13,427 bases of DNA from Bacteroidota bacterium (GTDB taxonomy: Bacteria; Bacteroidota; Ignavibacteria; UBA10030): positions 1 to 13,427 of the forward strand of contig DOWV01000079.1 in NCBI GenBank assembly GCA_003519375.1, read 5' to 3'. A program made the translations under genes and the position numbers. The notes below the pieces were generated by a model. The model did no database searches. It was not told the origin of the DNA and worked only from the letters and a program-made list of their open reading frames with translations. How positions within the stretch are numbered: the first letter of the stretch is position 1; each line of letters starts with the position of its first letter. Below, in pieces: positions 1 through 7,211 of the stretch.

Positions 1-103
1 TGCAAGGCCCGCACCATTCAGCCCAGAAATCCAAGAGCACCGGAACACTCGAGTCCAGCACCTCTTGTTTGAAATTTGCATCTGTTACTTCAATAGGCTT
101 CAT
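1..103 (-). CDS. trxA: Thioredoxin, N-terminal part (cut by the left window edge)
   Basis: Reading the minus strand from the ATG at 101-103 gives 34 codons that open MKPIEVTDANF and reach DFWAEWCGPC, where the window ends. WCGPC is the redox active site of thioredoxin, and the preceding beta strand with DFWA is typical of the family. The two cysteines reduce disulfides of cytoplasmic proteins such as ribonucleotide reductase, using electrons from thioredoxin reductase. The start is supported by GAAAGGA (AGGA at 114-117, 10 nt before the ATG). The gene begins 22 nt after the dnaE stop on the same strand, so the two are probably co-transcribed; a dnaE-trxA pair is, as I recall, common in Bacteroidetes-type genomes. 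The C-terminal two thirds lie outside the window, so whether the protein is a plain thioredoxin or a longer fusion cannot be seen. Confidence 0.93.
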   Translation of the reverse strand, partial: MKPIEVTDANFKQEVLDSSVPVLLDFWAEWCGPC

Positions 104-125
104 CTCTGTTGGTTCCTTTCACACT

Positions 126-3100
126 CTAGCCTTGCAGACGGATCGACGACGGCCCGAGAAGCTGTTTGACCAGCCCAATAAACTGAGGATTGGGATCGAC
201 GGTCACATTTCGTACCAAATATACAAATTTCTTCGCAAATCCGCCACCACTTACATTGATATAGCACGGACATTTTCCACGGTTACGCTCCATGATTCCC
301 CGTAATTGTTGAACAGTGTCCTCGCTCACGACATCGAGATTGAGATTCAACGTGACGCTCTTTGTGTACCGTTCCCGCACACTCTCCATGGGGATTACTT
401 CATTGACCAGAATCTTCAGGAGATCTCCCGCCGGCTCGCCCTTGCCAACGACCATAACCATGGAATCCGGCACAAGAGCTTTTGTGTACTTTTGATAAGC
501 GTCCGAGAACACGATGCAGTCTGCCTTGCCCGTAAAATCTTCGAGCGTGACAAAAGCCATGGTGTTCCCCTTCTTGTCGATCTTCCGTCTCAATCCTGCG
601 ACGATTCCGCACGCCCTGACGGTCGAGTTTGGCTTCACGGCGGATGCCGCTCCGAGCTTCACATTCGCGAACGCCTCGATCTCTTCCCGGAACCTGTCAA
701 GCGGGTGGCCGGAAAGGTAGAATCCCAGAACGGCCTTCTCACGCGCCAGGATCTCTGTTTCTTTCCACGGCACTGCACCGGGTAACGCCGGCCGCATGTC
801 TACTTTTGCGGTGCTCGAATCGAAGAGATTCGACTGTCCCTTGCCGGAGTGTTCCTGAACGTTTTGCCCATGCATCAATGCTTTTTCCACGCCTTCGTAG
901 AGCTGTGCCCTGTTTTCGTGCAGAGAGTCGAGCGCGCCCGCCTGTATCAGACTCTCGAGCGTTTTCTTATTCACAAGGTGAAGATCGACACGTCCGCAGA
1001 AATCGAAAATATCACTGAACGGGGTTGCCGCTGCCCGCGCGCGGACCATCGCTTCCATGGCACCGATACCCACATTTTTGATGGCACTCAGACCGAAGCG
1101 GATGCCCTTCGGTTTGACCACAAACGTGACATCGCTCTCGTTGACATCGGGCGGCAGAACACCGATGCCGAGTTTTCGGCAATCTTCTATCAGTCCGACG
1201 ATTTTGACGGTGTCGGAAATTTCGCTTGTCAGCGTCGCCGCCATGTACTCCGCAGGGTAATGCGCCTTTAGATAAGCCGTTTGATAGGCGAGAACAGAAT
1301 ACGCAACGCTATGCGATTTGTTGAATCCGTACGAGGCGAACTTTTCAATCAAATCAAATATGTCGCCGGCGATTTTGCGGTCGACGCCGTTCCTGATGGC
1401 GCCCTCCACAAACTCCTTCTTCTGCTTCGCCATCAGCACTTTGTCTTTCTTTCCCATCGCACGGCGCAGCAGGTCTGCCTGAGCCAGGCTGAGTCCGCCT
1501 ATTTCGCTGGCGATCTTCATCACTTGTTCCTGATAGACGATAACGCCGTATGTCTCTTTCAGAACCGGTTCAAGACGCGCGTGGATATACTCGATCTTTT
1601 TCCGGCCGTGTTTGCGGTCGATGAAATCAGGGATGTTTTCCATCGGACCCGGCCGATAGAGAGCGTTCATGGCGACCAGATCATGGATGGATGTCGGTTT
1701 CAACTTCCGTAGATAATCCGTCATGCCGGAACTTTCGAACTGGAACACAGCTACCGTATGACCGTTGCAGAACAAATCCAGAGTTTTCTGGTCATCAACC
1801 GGAATGCGATCGAGGTCGATGGTGACGCCGTGATTCTCTTTGATCTGCCGGAGCGCATTGTCGATGACCGTCAGCGTCCGTAAACCCAGGAAGTCCATCT
1901 TGAGAAGTCCCGCCTCCTCAAGGTCCTTCATGTTGTACTGGGTCATCAGATCCGTCTGCGGGGTTTTGTACATCGGCACATAGTCGCTGATCTCTCCCGG
2001 CGCAATGACGATTCCTGCGGCATGCGTCGACACATTCCTGTTCATCCCTTCGAGCACAAGGCCGGTCTCGATCATGAGCTTGATCTTCTCGTCGCCGGTT
2101 TCCTTGACCGCCCGGAGTTCGGGGACAGATTCAAGTGCTTCCGCCAGCGGGGTCACTTTTCCGAGCACAACGGGGATTTGCTTCGTCAACGGCTCAATGG
2201 TGCTGAGGGGTACTCCGAGCACTCTTCCGACGTCTTTGAGAACTGCGCGTGTGGAAAGCGTTCCGAAGGTGATGATCTGGGAGACTGAGTTTTCGCCATA
2301 CTTTTGCTTCACATAGCTGATCACCTGATCGCGCTTGTCATCCGCGAAATCGACATCGATATCGGGCATGCTGACGCGATCAGGGTTGAGAAAACGCTCG
2401 AAGAGAAGGTCGAAATGAAGAGGGTCGACATCAGTGATGCCCAGAGCGTAGGAGACGATGCTTCCGGCGGCACTCCCCCGACCCGGTCCAACCCTGATCC
2501 CCCGCTCCCGCGCAGCGTTGATGAAGTCCTGCACAATGAGAAAGTATCCGGCGTATCCCATCCGCTTGATCACGCCAAGTTCGTGTTCCAGGCGTGAGAT
2601 GATCTCAGGCGTCACGCTGTCATAGCGGCGCTTTAATCCCTCCCGCGAGAGTTTGTCGAGATAATCCTCCAGCGACGCGGCATCTGCTTCCGGCGGGATC
2701 GGGAATTGCGGCATGTGGTTGGTCTTCAAATCAAGCGTGAGGTTGCACTTCTCTGCAATCTCCAGGGTTGAGGTCATCGCTTCCGGATGCTCGCGGAAGG
2801 CACGAGCCATCTCTGCCGAGGATTTGAAATAGAGCTGGTCCGTTCCGTACCGCAGGGTCTTGTAGTCAGGGACGTAGGTGCTTGTGGCATCTGGAATGCA
2901 CAACATGATGTTGTGCGACATCGCGTGCTGGGCCTTGACGTAGTGGCAATCGTTCGTGCCGACAATTTTAAGTCCCAGTTCCTTCGCGATCTTTGGAGCC
3001 TGCGACAATATCGCTTTTTCTACCTCGATGCCATGATTCTGGATCTCGATATAGAAATCGTCGCCGAAAATATCCTTGTAGATGCCGGCGACCTCTCGTG

Positions 3101-3590
3101 CTTCTTCATAGCTCCCGTTGACAAGCTGCGACCCGACGATTCCGCCAGGACAAGCTGAAGTGACAACGAGACCTTCCTTATACTGCTGAAGGATCTCGAC
3201 ATCGATGCGGGGTTTGTAGTAATATCCCTCCGTATGGCCGAGCGTGACAAGTTTGATGAGATTCTTGTAGCCCGTGAGGTCCTTCGCCAGAAGGAGGATA
3301 TGATGGTAGATTCCCCTTCCCTGCCCCTGATTTGATTTCTCCGACTGAAGGGATTTGTCGAAACGACTTCCGCGGGTGACGATGTACGCTTCGCAGCCCA
3401 CAATCGGTTTTATTCCAGCCTTCTTTGCTTTCTTGTAGAATTCAAGGGATCCGAAGAGCACGCCGTGATCGGTGAGAGCGACGGATGGCATCTTGTTCTG
3501 CACGGCGGCGCCGATGAGGGATTCGACGGTTGCGGCGCCGTCAAGAAGACTGTAGTGAGAGTGATTGTGGAGATGGATGAACTCAGACAT
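126..3590 (-). CDS. dnaE: DNA polymerase III subunit alpha
   Basis: This is the catalytic subunit of the replicative polymerase, 1154 aa, the usual DnaE size. Numbered from the ATG at 3590, it starts with a PHP domain (about 5-220) with FIHLHNHSHYS, TDHG (40-43), GCEAY, SACPGG and NDCHY (213-217). The polymerase core carries PDIDVDF (409-415) and KMDFLGL (from about 564), which hold the catalytic aspartates. Helix-hairpin-helix repeats follow (about 810-850), then QSNLF (919-923), which matches the beta-clamp binding motif, an OB fold (about 990-1055) and a C-terminal domain presumed to bind tau. An upstream in-frame TTG (3597-3599) would add three residues. The ATG giving MSEFIHLHNH fits homologues better, although neither start has a good Shine-Dalgarno. 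A sigma-70-like promoter lies about 50 nt upstream. The frame is intact throughout, and it is DnaE rather than PolC because no exonuclease insert is present. Confidence 0.98.
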   Translation of the reverse strand: MSEFIHLHNHSHYSLLDGAATVESLIGAAVQNKMPSVALTDHGVLFGSLEFYKKAKKAGIKPIVGCEAYIVTRGSRFDKSLQSEKSNQGQGRGIYHHILLLAKDLTGYKNLIKLVTLGHTEGYYYKPRIDVEILQQYKEGLVVTSACPGGIVGSQLVNGSYEEAREVAGIYKDIFGDDFYIEIQNHGIEVEKAILSQAPKIAKELGLKIVGTNDCHYVKAQHAMSHNIMLCIPDATSTYVPDYKTLRYGTDQLYFKSSAEMARAFREHPEAMTSTLEIAEKCNLTLDLKTNHMPQFPIPPEADAASLEDYLDKLSREGLKRRYDSVTPEIISRLEHELGVIKRMGYAGYFLIVQDFINAARERGIRVGPGRGSAAGSIVSYALGITDVDPLHFDLLFERFLNPDRVSMPDIDVDFADDKRDQVISYVKQKYGENSVSQIITFGTLSTRAVLKDVGRVLGVPLSTIEPLTKQIPVVLGKVTPLAEALESVPELRAVKETGDEKIKLMIETGLVLEGMNRNVSTHAAGIVIAPGEISDYVPMYKTPQTDLMTQYNMKDLEEAGLLKMDFLGLRTLTVIDNALRQIKENHGVTIDLDRIPVDDQKTLDLFCNGHTVAVFQFESSGMTDYLRKLKPTSIHDLVAMNALYRPGPMENIPDFIDRKHGRKKIEYIHARLEPVLKETYGVIVYQEQVMKIASEIGGLSLAQADLLRRAMGKKDKVLMAKQKKEFVEGAIRNGVDRKIAGDIFDLIEKFASYGFNKSHSVAYSVLAYQTAYLKAHYPAEYMAATLTSEISDTVKIVGLIEDCRKLGIGVLPPDVNESDVTFVVKPKGIRFGLSAIKNVGIGAMEAMVRARAAATPFSDIFDFCGRVDLHLVNKKTLESLIQAGALDSLHENRAQLYEGVEKALMHGQNVQEHSGKGQSNLFDSSTAKVDMRPALPGAVPWKETEILAREKAVLGFYLSGHPLDRFREEIEAFANVKLGAASAVKPNSTVRACGIVAGLRRKIDKKGNTMAFVTLEDFTGKADCIVFSDAYQKYTKALVPDSMVMVVGKGEPAGDLLKILVNEVIPMESVRERYTKSVTLNLNLDVVSEDTVQQLRGIMERNRGKCPCYINVSGGGFAKKFVYLVRNVTVDPNPQFIGLVKQLLGPSSIRLQG

Positions 3591-3637
3591 ATGAAACAAC
3601 CAGGATAACGCGTTTAGAAAATCGTGGTTCCACCATG

Positions 3638-3666
3638 AGGATACGGAGTCAGGCGATGGAAGTCAA
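3638..3666 (-). promoter_or_regulatory. Candidate sigma-70 promoter for dnaE-trxA
   Basis: On the minus strand TTGACT (3661-3666) is followed after exactly 17 nt by TATCCT (3638-3643), close to the sigma-70 consensus. Transcription would start near 3631, giving a leader of about 40 nt before the dnaE ATG. A short GTGG-AA-CCAC inverted repeat overlaps the predicted start site. The promoter sits in the 90-bp gap between the aldehyde dehydrogenase stop and dnaE, so dnaE and trxA can be expressed independently of proS. This is inferred from motif and spacing only. Confidence 0.55.
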
Positions 3667-3680
3667 TGACGGCGGTGGAC

Positions 3681-5114
3681 TCAGGCACCGAGGGCAAGCA
3701 TCTTCTGTTCGGTCATTTCGTCCATGGCGTAGCGGACGCCCTCCCTGCCGAAGCCGGAACTCTTGATGCCCCCGTATGGCATATTGTCCACACGGAATGT
3801 CGGATTGTCATTGACGATGACGGCGCCCACATCGAAGTGTTTGTAGGCGAAAAGAATATTGGAATAATCGTTGGAGAAGATCCCGGCCTGAAGTCCGAAT
3901 TCCGAGTCGTTGATACCGGCGGCTGCTTCCCCGATAGTGTCAAACTTATGGAGCGTTACGACCGGACCGAAAACCTCCGAGCTGAAGACTTTGGCTTCAC
4001 GAGGCACATCTTTCAAGACTGTCGGCTCCACGATATTTCCGTCGGCCCCGCCTCCACAGAGCACCGTGGCGCCCAGCCTTTTCGCTTCATCGATCCACGC
4101 CAGTATTCGCTCCTTCGCCTCGGCGTTGATCACGGGGCCGATGAAGACATCCTCTCGTTGCGGGTCGCCACAAAGAAGTGCCTTCGTCCCTTTTACGAAC
4201 TCCCTGCAATATTCGTCAAAACAATCCGAGTGTACATAGATTCGCTGGACCTTGATGCAGACTTGTCCGGAGAAGACGAACGCGCCGGCGAGATTCCTGG
4301 AGACTGCGAGGGCGAGGTCGGCCGATCGATCGACAATGACACCTGCATTGCCACCGAGTTCGAGAACGACCTTTTTCCGTCCCGCCTTTGCCTTGAGCGG
4401 CCATCCCACACCGGGGCTTCCCGTAAAACTGAGCATCGCTATGCGCGGATCCGTGACCAGGGTTTCGGCGAGTTCGTTTCGGCAGGGGGTCACGCTGAAG
4501 GCCTCTTTCGGCAGTCCGGTCGAGGCGATGATTTCCGCAAGTATCAGGCTCGTCAAGCATCCCTGCAGCGCTGGCTTCACGATGACCGCGTTGCCTGAGG
4601 CAATCGCAGGCGCCACTTTATGCGCCACAAGGTTCAACGGGAAATTGAAAGGGCTGATCGCCAGCACAATTCCGCGGGGGAATCTCCGTACAATGCCAAA
4701 CTTATCATGGCCGGCACGAGTCAGGTCGAGAGGAACAACCTCCCCTCCAAACCTGCGTGCCTCCTCCGCTGCGTACTGGAATGTTGTGATGGATCGATCA
4801 ACTTCAAGCCGGGAGGCAGATCGGGGTTTCCCCACCTCAGCTGTGATCAATGCCGCAAGCTCCTCTTTCCGCACCTGAAGTTCAGAGGCAACGGCAGATA
4901 AGATCTCGTGGCGCTCGTAGCTCTGGAGGGACCGGGTTCGTTCAAATCCGGAGGCAGCGCGCCGCACGGCAAGATCAAGATCCGCCGCACCGGCGAGCGC
5001 GACTGTTCCTACCTTCGAGCCGCCGTAGGGATTGCATAGATCCAGGGAATGCTGAGGGTCAGAAGCGTACCGCCATTCGCCGCCGACATAGAACCGGGAA
5101 GCAGGTGTGGGCAT
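3681..5114 (-). CDS. NAD(P)-dependent aldehyde dehydrogenase family protein
   Basis: The product is 477 aa, a full-length member of the ALDH superfamily that oxidises an aldehyde to an acid (or acyl phosphate) with NAD(P)+. Visible hallmarks are the oxyanion asparagine in SPFNFPLN (N157), the cofactor-binding lysine in VIVKP (K180), FTGSPGVG (230-237), the general base in LELGGN (E252), the catalytic cysteine in FSGQVC (C286), EVFGPVV (E380) and the C-terminal PYGGIKSSGFGREG. The SGQVC context and the short N-terminus resemble the lactaldehyde or GapN-like branch rather than betaine or CoA-acylating enzymes, but the substrate cannot be read from sequence. The ATG lies 6 nt after the proS stop, so the gene is probably co-transcribed and translationally linked with proS. 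No strong Shine-Dalgarno is visible. A metabolic link to prolyl-tRNA charging is not evident. It is not a proline-catabolic P5C dehydrogenase by length. Confidence 0.93.
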   Translation of the reverse strand: MPTPASRFYVGGEWRYASDPQHSLDLCNPYGGSKVGTVALAGAADLDLAVRRAASGFERTRSLQSYERHEILSAVASELQVRKEELAALITAEVGKPRSASRLEVDRSITTFQYAAEEARRFGGEVVPLDLTRAGHDKFGIVRRFPRGIVLAISPFNFPLNLVAHKVAPAIASGNAVIVKPALQGCLTSLILAEIIASTGLPKEAFSVTPCRNELAETLVTDPRIAMLSFTGSPGVGWPLKAKAGRKKVVLELGGNAGVIVDRSADLALAVSRNLAGAFVFSGQVCIKVQRIYVHSDCFDEYCREFVKGTKALLCGDPQREDVFIGPVINAEAKERILAWIDEAKRLGATVLCGGGADGNIVEPTVLKDVPREAKVFSSEVFGPVVTLHKFDTIGEAAAGINDSEFGLQAGIFSNDYSNILFAYKHFDVGAVIVNDNPTFRVDNMPYGGIKSSGFGREGVRYAMDEMTEQKMLALGA

Positions 5115-5120
5115 GACCGT

Positions 5121-6815
5121 TCATGCAGAGAGCATTGCTTTGAGTGTCGAGAGAAGCTCCTCGCGAGCAATCATCGATCGTTCTCCTGTGCGCCGGACCT
5201 TGATCTCAACCTGGTTGTTCTTGAGACCTTTTTCGCCGACAATAACCTGGATCGGCATACCGAGAAGATCGGCGTCCTTGAATTTGAAGCCGGGAGAAAC
5301 ATTCGCTCGCTCATCGAATAACGTTTCGAGAGCTGCTTCATTGAGCAAACGATAGATCTCATTCGAAGCCAGCACAATATCTTTGTTACTCATGTTGATC
5401 GCGATGAGATGGATCTGGTACGGCGCCAGCGCTTTGTCCCAGATAATCCCATTCGCATCACGACTTTGCTCGATCGCGCAGGCGATGATACGCTCGATGC
5501 CAATCCCGTAGCTCCCCATCACGACAGGCTTTGATTGTCCGTTTTCGTCAAGGTAGGACGCGTTCAGTGCCTCGGAATATTTCGTACCGAGTTTGAATAT
5601 GTGACCAAGCTCGATGGCATTCGCAATCTTAAGAGGTGAGGCACAAGTAGTACAAGTTTCGCCCGTCTCGACGGTGCGCAAGTCAAAATATCCATCGATG
5701 GTCGTGTCACGGATCAAATCGAGATTGCCAAGATGGTAGTCGTTGCGATTTGCGCCGCTGATGAGATTGTTTGCTCCCTCGAGACGCTCGTCGGCAATGA
5801 TTCTGAATCCCTTGAGGCCGACGGGGCCTATGGATCCTCCATCGGCGCCGGTGAGGGATTTCAATTCTTCCGCCTCCATGGCGCGAAACTCACCGCCTCC
5901 CAGCGCGGCACCGAGTTTTGACTCATTGAGTTGATCATTGCCGGTCATCAAAATCAGCAGAGGTTTGCCGTTATGACGGTACACGAGAGACTTTGCCAGC
6001 CGCGTATGATCGACCTTGAGAAACGCGGCAAGCTCGTCAATCGTCTTTACGTTCGGTGTGTGGATTTCCTCAAGAGGCTTGTTGTCGCCCGCCCGTGAAA
6101 CTTTCGCGATGCCGGAGGCTGCGACCTCAAGGTTTGCTGCGTAACCGCACTTCGGGCAGAGAACCACGGTATCTTCGCCGGACTCCGACTCAACCATAAA
6201 CTCCTGTGAACCGGTGCCTCCCATCGCACCGCTTGACGCCCCGACGACGAAGAACTTGAGGCCGCAGCGTGTGAAAATGTTGCGATACGCCTGAGCATGG
6301 GAATCGTAGCCTATGTCAAGACCATCGTAGGAAGTGTCCAGAGTGTAGGAATCTTTCATGACGAACTGCCGCCCGCGAAGAACTCCCGACCGGGGACGGG
6401 GCTCGTTGCGGAATTTTGTCTGGATCTGGTACCAGATCTGAGGCAAGTCTTTGTACGATTGGATATGCATGGCCGCGATCCAGGCAATGACCTCTTCGTG
6501 GGTTGGAGCAAGGACGAGGTCCCGCTCTTTCACGCTCAAGATGAAATTGGGAATATTTCTTCGCCCCGTCTGGATCCAGAGGGACTCCGGATTCAGCGCC
6601 GGGAGATGAAATTCTTGACCGCCGATCGCATTCATTTCCTCCCGGACGATTTGGGTCGCCTTCAGCATTGCCCGATAGCCGAGCGGCAGAAACGCATATA
6701 CTCCCGCCGTGAGCTGCCGCATCAATCCGGCGCGCAACATGAGCTGATGGCTCGGAATGACTGCATCCGAGGGAATTTCTTTGAGCGTAGGGATGAAGGC
6801 TTTCGAAAGTCGCAT
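5121..6815 (-). CDS. proS: Prolyl-tRNA synthetase, bacterial type with editing insertion
   Basis: This class II aminoacyl-tRNA synthetase joins proline to tRNA-Pro in the cytoplasm. At 564 aa it matches bacterial-type ProS (about 565-575 aa) rather than the shorter archaeal/eukaryotic type. Seen in order are the class II motif 1 region with LMLRAGLMRQLTAGVY (25-40), the motif 2 block with RNEPRPRSGVLRGRQF (136-151) and the KDSY that follows. Next come a YbaK-like insertion domain (about 253-370) that hydrolyses mischarged Ala-tRNA-Pro, motif 3 GSYGIGIERI (434-443) and an anticodon-binding domain (about 463-564). CPKC (220-223) and CTTC (388-391) flank the insertion and could bind a metal. The ATG giving MRLSKAF matches family N-termini, although the upstream sequence has no clear Shine-Dalgarno. 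The gene starts about 200 nt downstream of tRNA-Arg on the same strand and is followed closely by the aldehyde dehydrogenase. Confidence 0.98.
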   Translation of the reverse strand: MRLSKAFIPTLKEIPSDAVIPSHQLMLRAGLMRQLTAGVYAFLPLGYRAMLKATQIVREEMNAIGGQEFHLPALNPESLWIQTGRRNIPNFILSVKERDLVLAPTHEEVIAWIAAMHIQSYKDLPQIWYQIQTKFRNEPRPRSGVLRGRQFVMKDSYTLDTSYDGLDIGYDSHAQAYRNIFTRCGLKFFVVGASSGAMGGTGSQEFMVESESGEDTVVLCPKCGYAANLEVAASGIAKVSRAGDNKPLEEIHTPNVKTIDELAAFLKVDHTRLAKSLVYRHNGKPLLILMTGNDQLNESKLGAALGGGEFRAMEAEELKSLTGADGGSIGPVGLKGFRIIADERLEGANNLISGANRNDYHLGNLDLIRDTTIDGYFDLRTVETGETCTTCASPLKIANAIELGHIFKLGTKYSEALNASYLDENGQSKPVVMGSYGIGIERIIACAIEQSRDANGIIWDKALAPYQIHLIAINMSNKDIVLASNEIYRLLNEAALETLFDERANVSPGFKFKDADLLGMPIQVIVGEKGLKNNQVEIKVRRTGERSMIAREELLSTLKAMLSA

Positions 6816-6842
6816 GTGAGCGTTTTGGGTAATTGGTGAAAA

Positions 6843-6860
6843 GTGAATCGTTCAATTCAC
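6843..6860 (-). other. Weak stem-loop upstream of proS
   Basis: GTGAAT and ATTCAC form a 6-bp inverted repeat around a 6-nt loop, followed on the minus strand by TTTTC. It lies between the tRNA remnant and the proS start. It could be a poor terminator for tRNA transcription or a leader hairpin. The stem is short and AT-rich, so chance is possible. Confidence 0.25.
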
Positions 6861-6876
6861 ATTCTGCAATTATGTC

Positions 6877-6916
6877 GTACCCCCGAGAGGATTCGAACCT
6901 CTGACAAACGGTTTAG
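6877..6916 (-). pseudogene. 3' half of a tRNA-Arg(CCT) copy (possible attachment-site remnant)
   Basis: This 40-nt block repeats the 3' part of the intact tRNA-Arg at 7011-7084 in the same orientation, 133 bp away, with 39 of 40 bases identical. It begins inside the anticodon loop (CTAAACC) and runs through the T arm to the discriminator base, and homology stops at the tRNA 3' end. The 5' half is absent, so it cannot form a tRNA. The one difference (6902 against 7035) turns the G49-U65 wobble of the intact tRNA into an A49-U65 pair, so the copy still forms a proper T stem. Homology bounded by the anticodon loop and the 3' end is what tyrosine recombinases leave when elements integrate into tRNA genes. 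The origin is inferred. Confidence 0.75.
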
Positions 6917-6921
6917 TCCCC

Positions 6922-6969
6922 AAGTGACACAGGTTAGCGAACGCAGTGAAGCTAACCTGTATGTCACTT
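6922..6969. repeat. Large imperfect palindrome between the tRNA and its partial copy
   Basis: The left arm (6922-6938) pairs with the right arm (6951-6969) as AAGTGACA plus CAGGTTAGC against GCTAACCTG plus TGTCACTT. This makes 17 base pairs with only a 2-nt bulge in the right arm. The 12-nt loop is GAACGCAGTGAA. Its length and near-perfect match make chance unlikely. It lacks a T-run, so it is not an ordinary intrinsic terminator. It may be a dispersed palindromic (REP/MITE-like) element or part of an inserted sequence, but no second copy is present in this window to decide. Confidence 0.75.
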
Positions 6970-6975
6970 TGCGGA

Positions 6976-7002
6976 TCCCGCATACTTTCTCCGCGGGAGA
7001 AA
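6976..7002 (-). other. Two alternative hairpins just downstream of tRNA-Arg
   Basis: TTTCTCC-GCG-GGAGAAA (6986-7002) is a perfect 7-bp stem. It overlaps a second possible stem, TCCCGC (6976-6981) with GCGGGA (6993-6998), so the two are mutually exclusive. The structure lies 8 nt beyond the tRNA 3' end on the minus strand and may help 3' processing or termination. There is no clear T-run after it, so a terminator call is not justified. Confidence 0.35.
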
Positions 7003-7010
7003 ATAACGTG

Positions 7011-7084
7011 TACCCCCGAGAGGATTCGAACCTCCGACAAACGGTTTAGGAAACCGCTGCTCTATCCATCTGAGCTACGGGGGC
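7011..7084 (-). tRNA. tRNA-Arg, anticodon CCT
   Basis: The minus strand folds into a complete 74-nt cloverleaf. The acceptor stem is GCCCCCG/CGGGGGT with a G1-U72 wobble, and the D stem is GCTC/GAGC. The anticodon stem is GCGGT/ACCGT with loop TTCCTAA, and a 5-nt variable loop (TTGTC) follows. The T arm is GGAGG-TTCGAAT-CCTCT and the discriminator base is A. Anticodon CCT reads AGG, arginine. The 3' CCA is not encoded (CAC follows), so it must be added after transcription. A sigma-70-like promoter lies immediately upstream. A copy of its 3' half is found 133 bp downstream. Confidence 0.96.
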
Positions 7085-7093
7085 GTGTTTTGG

Positions 7094-7123
7094 CAAAATA
7101 CGAAAAAAAGGAGGGGTGTGCAA
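7094..7123 (-). promoter_or_regulatory. Candidate promoter of tRNA-Arg
   Basis: On the minus strand TTGCAC (7118-7123) and TATTTTG (7094-7100) are separated by 17 nt. The -10 is also close to the Bacteroidetes TAnnTTTG form. Predicted initiation falls near 7087, only a few bases before the mature tRNA 5' end, so the precursor would have almost no 5' leader. It sits between the preceding terminator (7166-7192) and the tRNA, where a promoter is required. Confidence 0.6.
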
Positions 7124-7165
7124 GAAGGATGTTAGGTGCTATCGCACGGCCTCACCGCAAAGCAC

Positions 7166-7192
7166 AAAAAAAAGCCCCGCCAAAGGCGGGGC
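7166..7192 (-). terminator. Strong intrinsic terminator of the CARDB-repeat gene
   Basis: On the minus strand GCCCCGCC-TTT-GGCGGGGC (7174-7192) forms a perfect 8-bp GC stem with a 3-nt loop, followed at once by eight T residues (7166-7173). It lies 19 nt beyond the stop of the large secreted-protein gene and separates it from the tRNA-proS unit. Confidence 0.95.
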
Positions 7193-7211
7193 AGGAAAAT
7201 CGAAATCCGGG

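Noticed and set aside
3666..4598. A 310-codon open frame on the plus strand
   Set aside because: It lies wholly opposite the aldehyde dehydrogenase, whose motifs are complete; the long antisense frame is a by-product of codon bias.
4252..4878. A 208-codon plus-strand open frame
   Set aside because: Antisense shadow of the aldehyde dehydrogenase with no recognisable domain and low-complexity composition.
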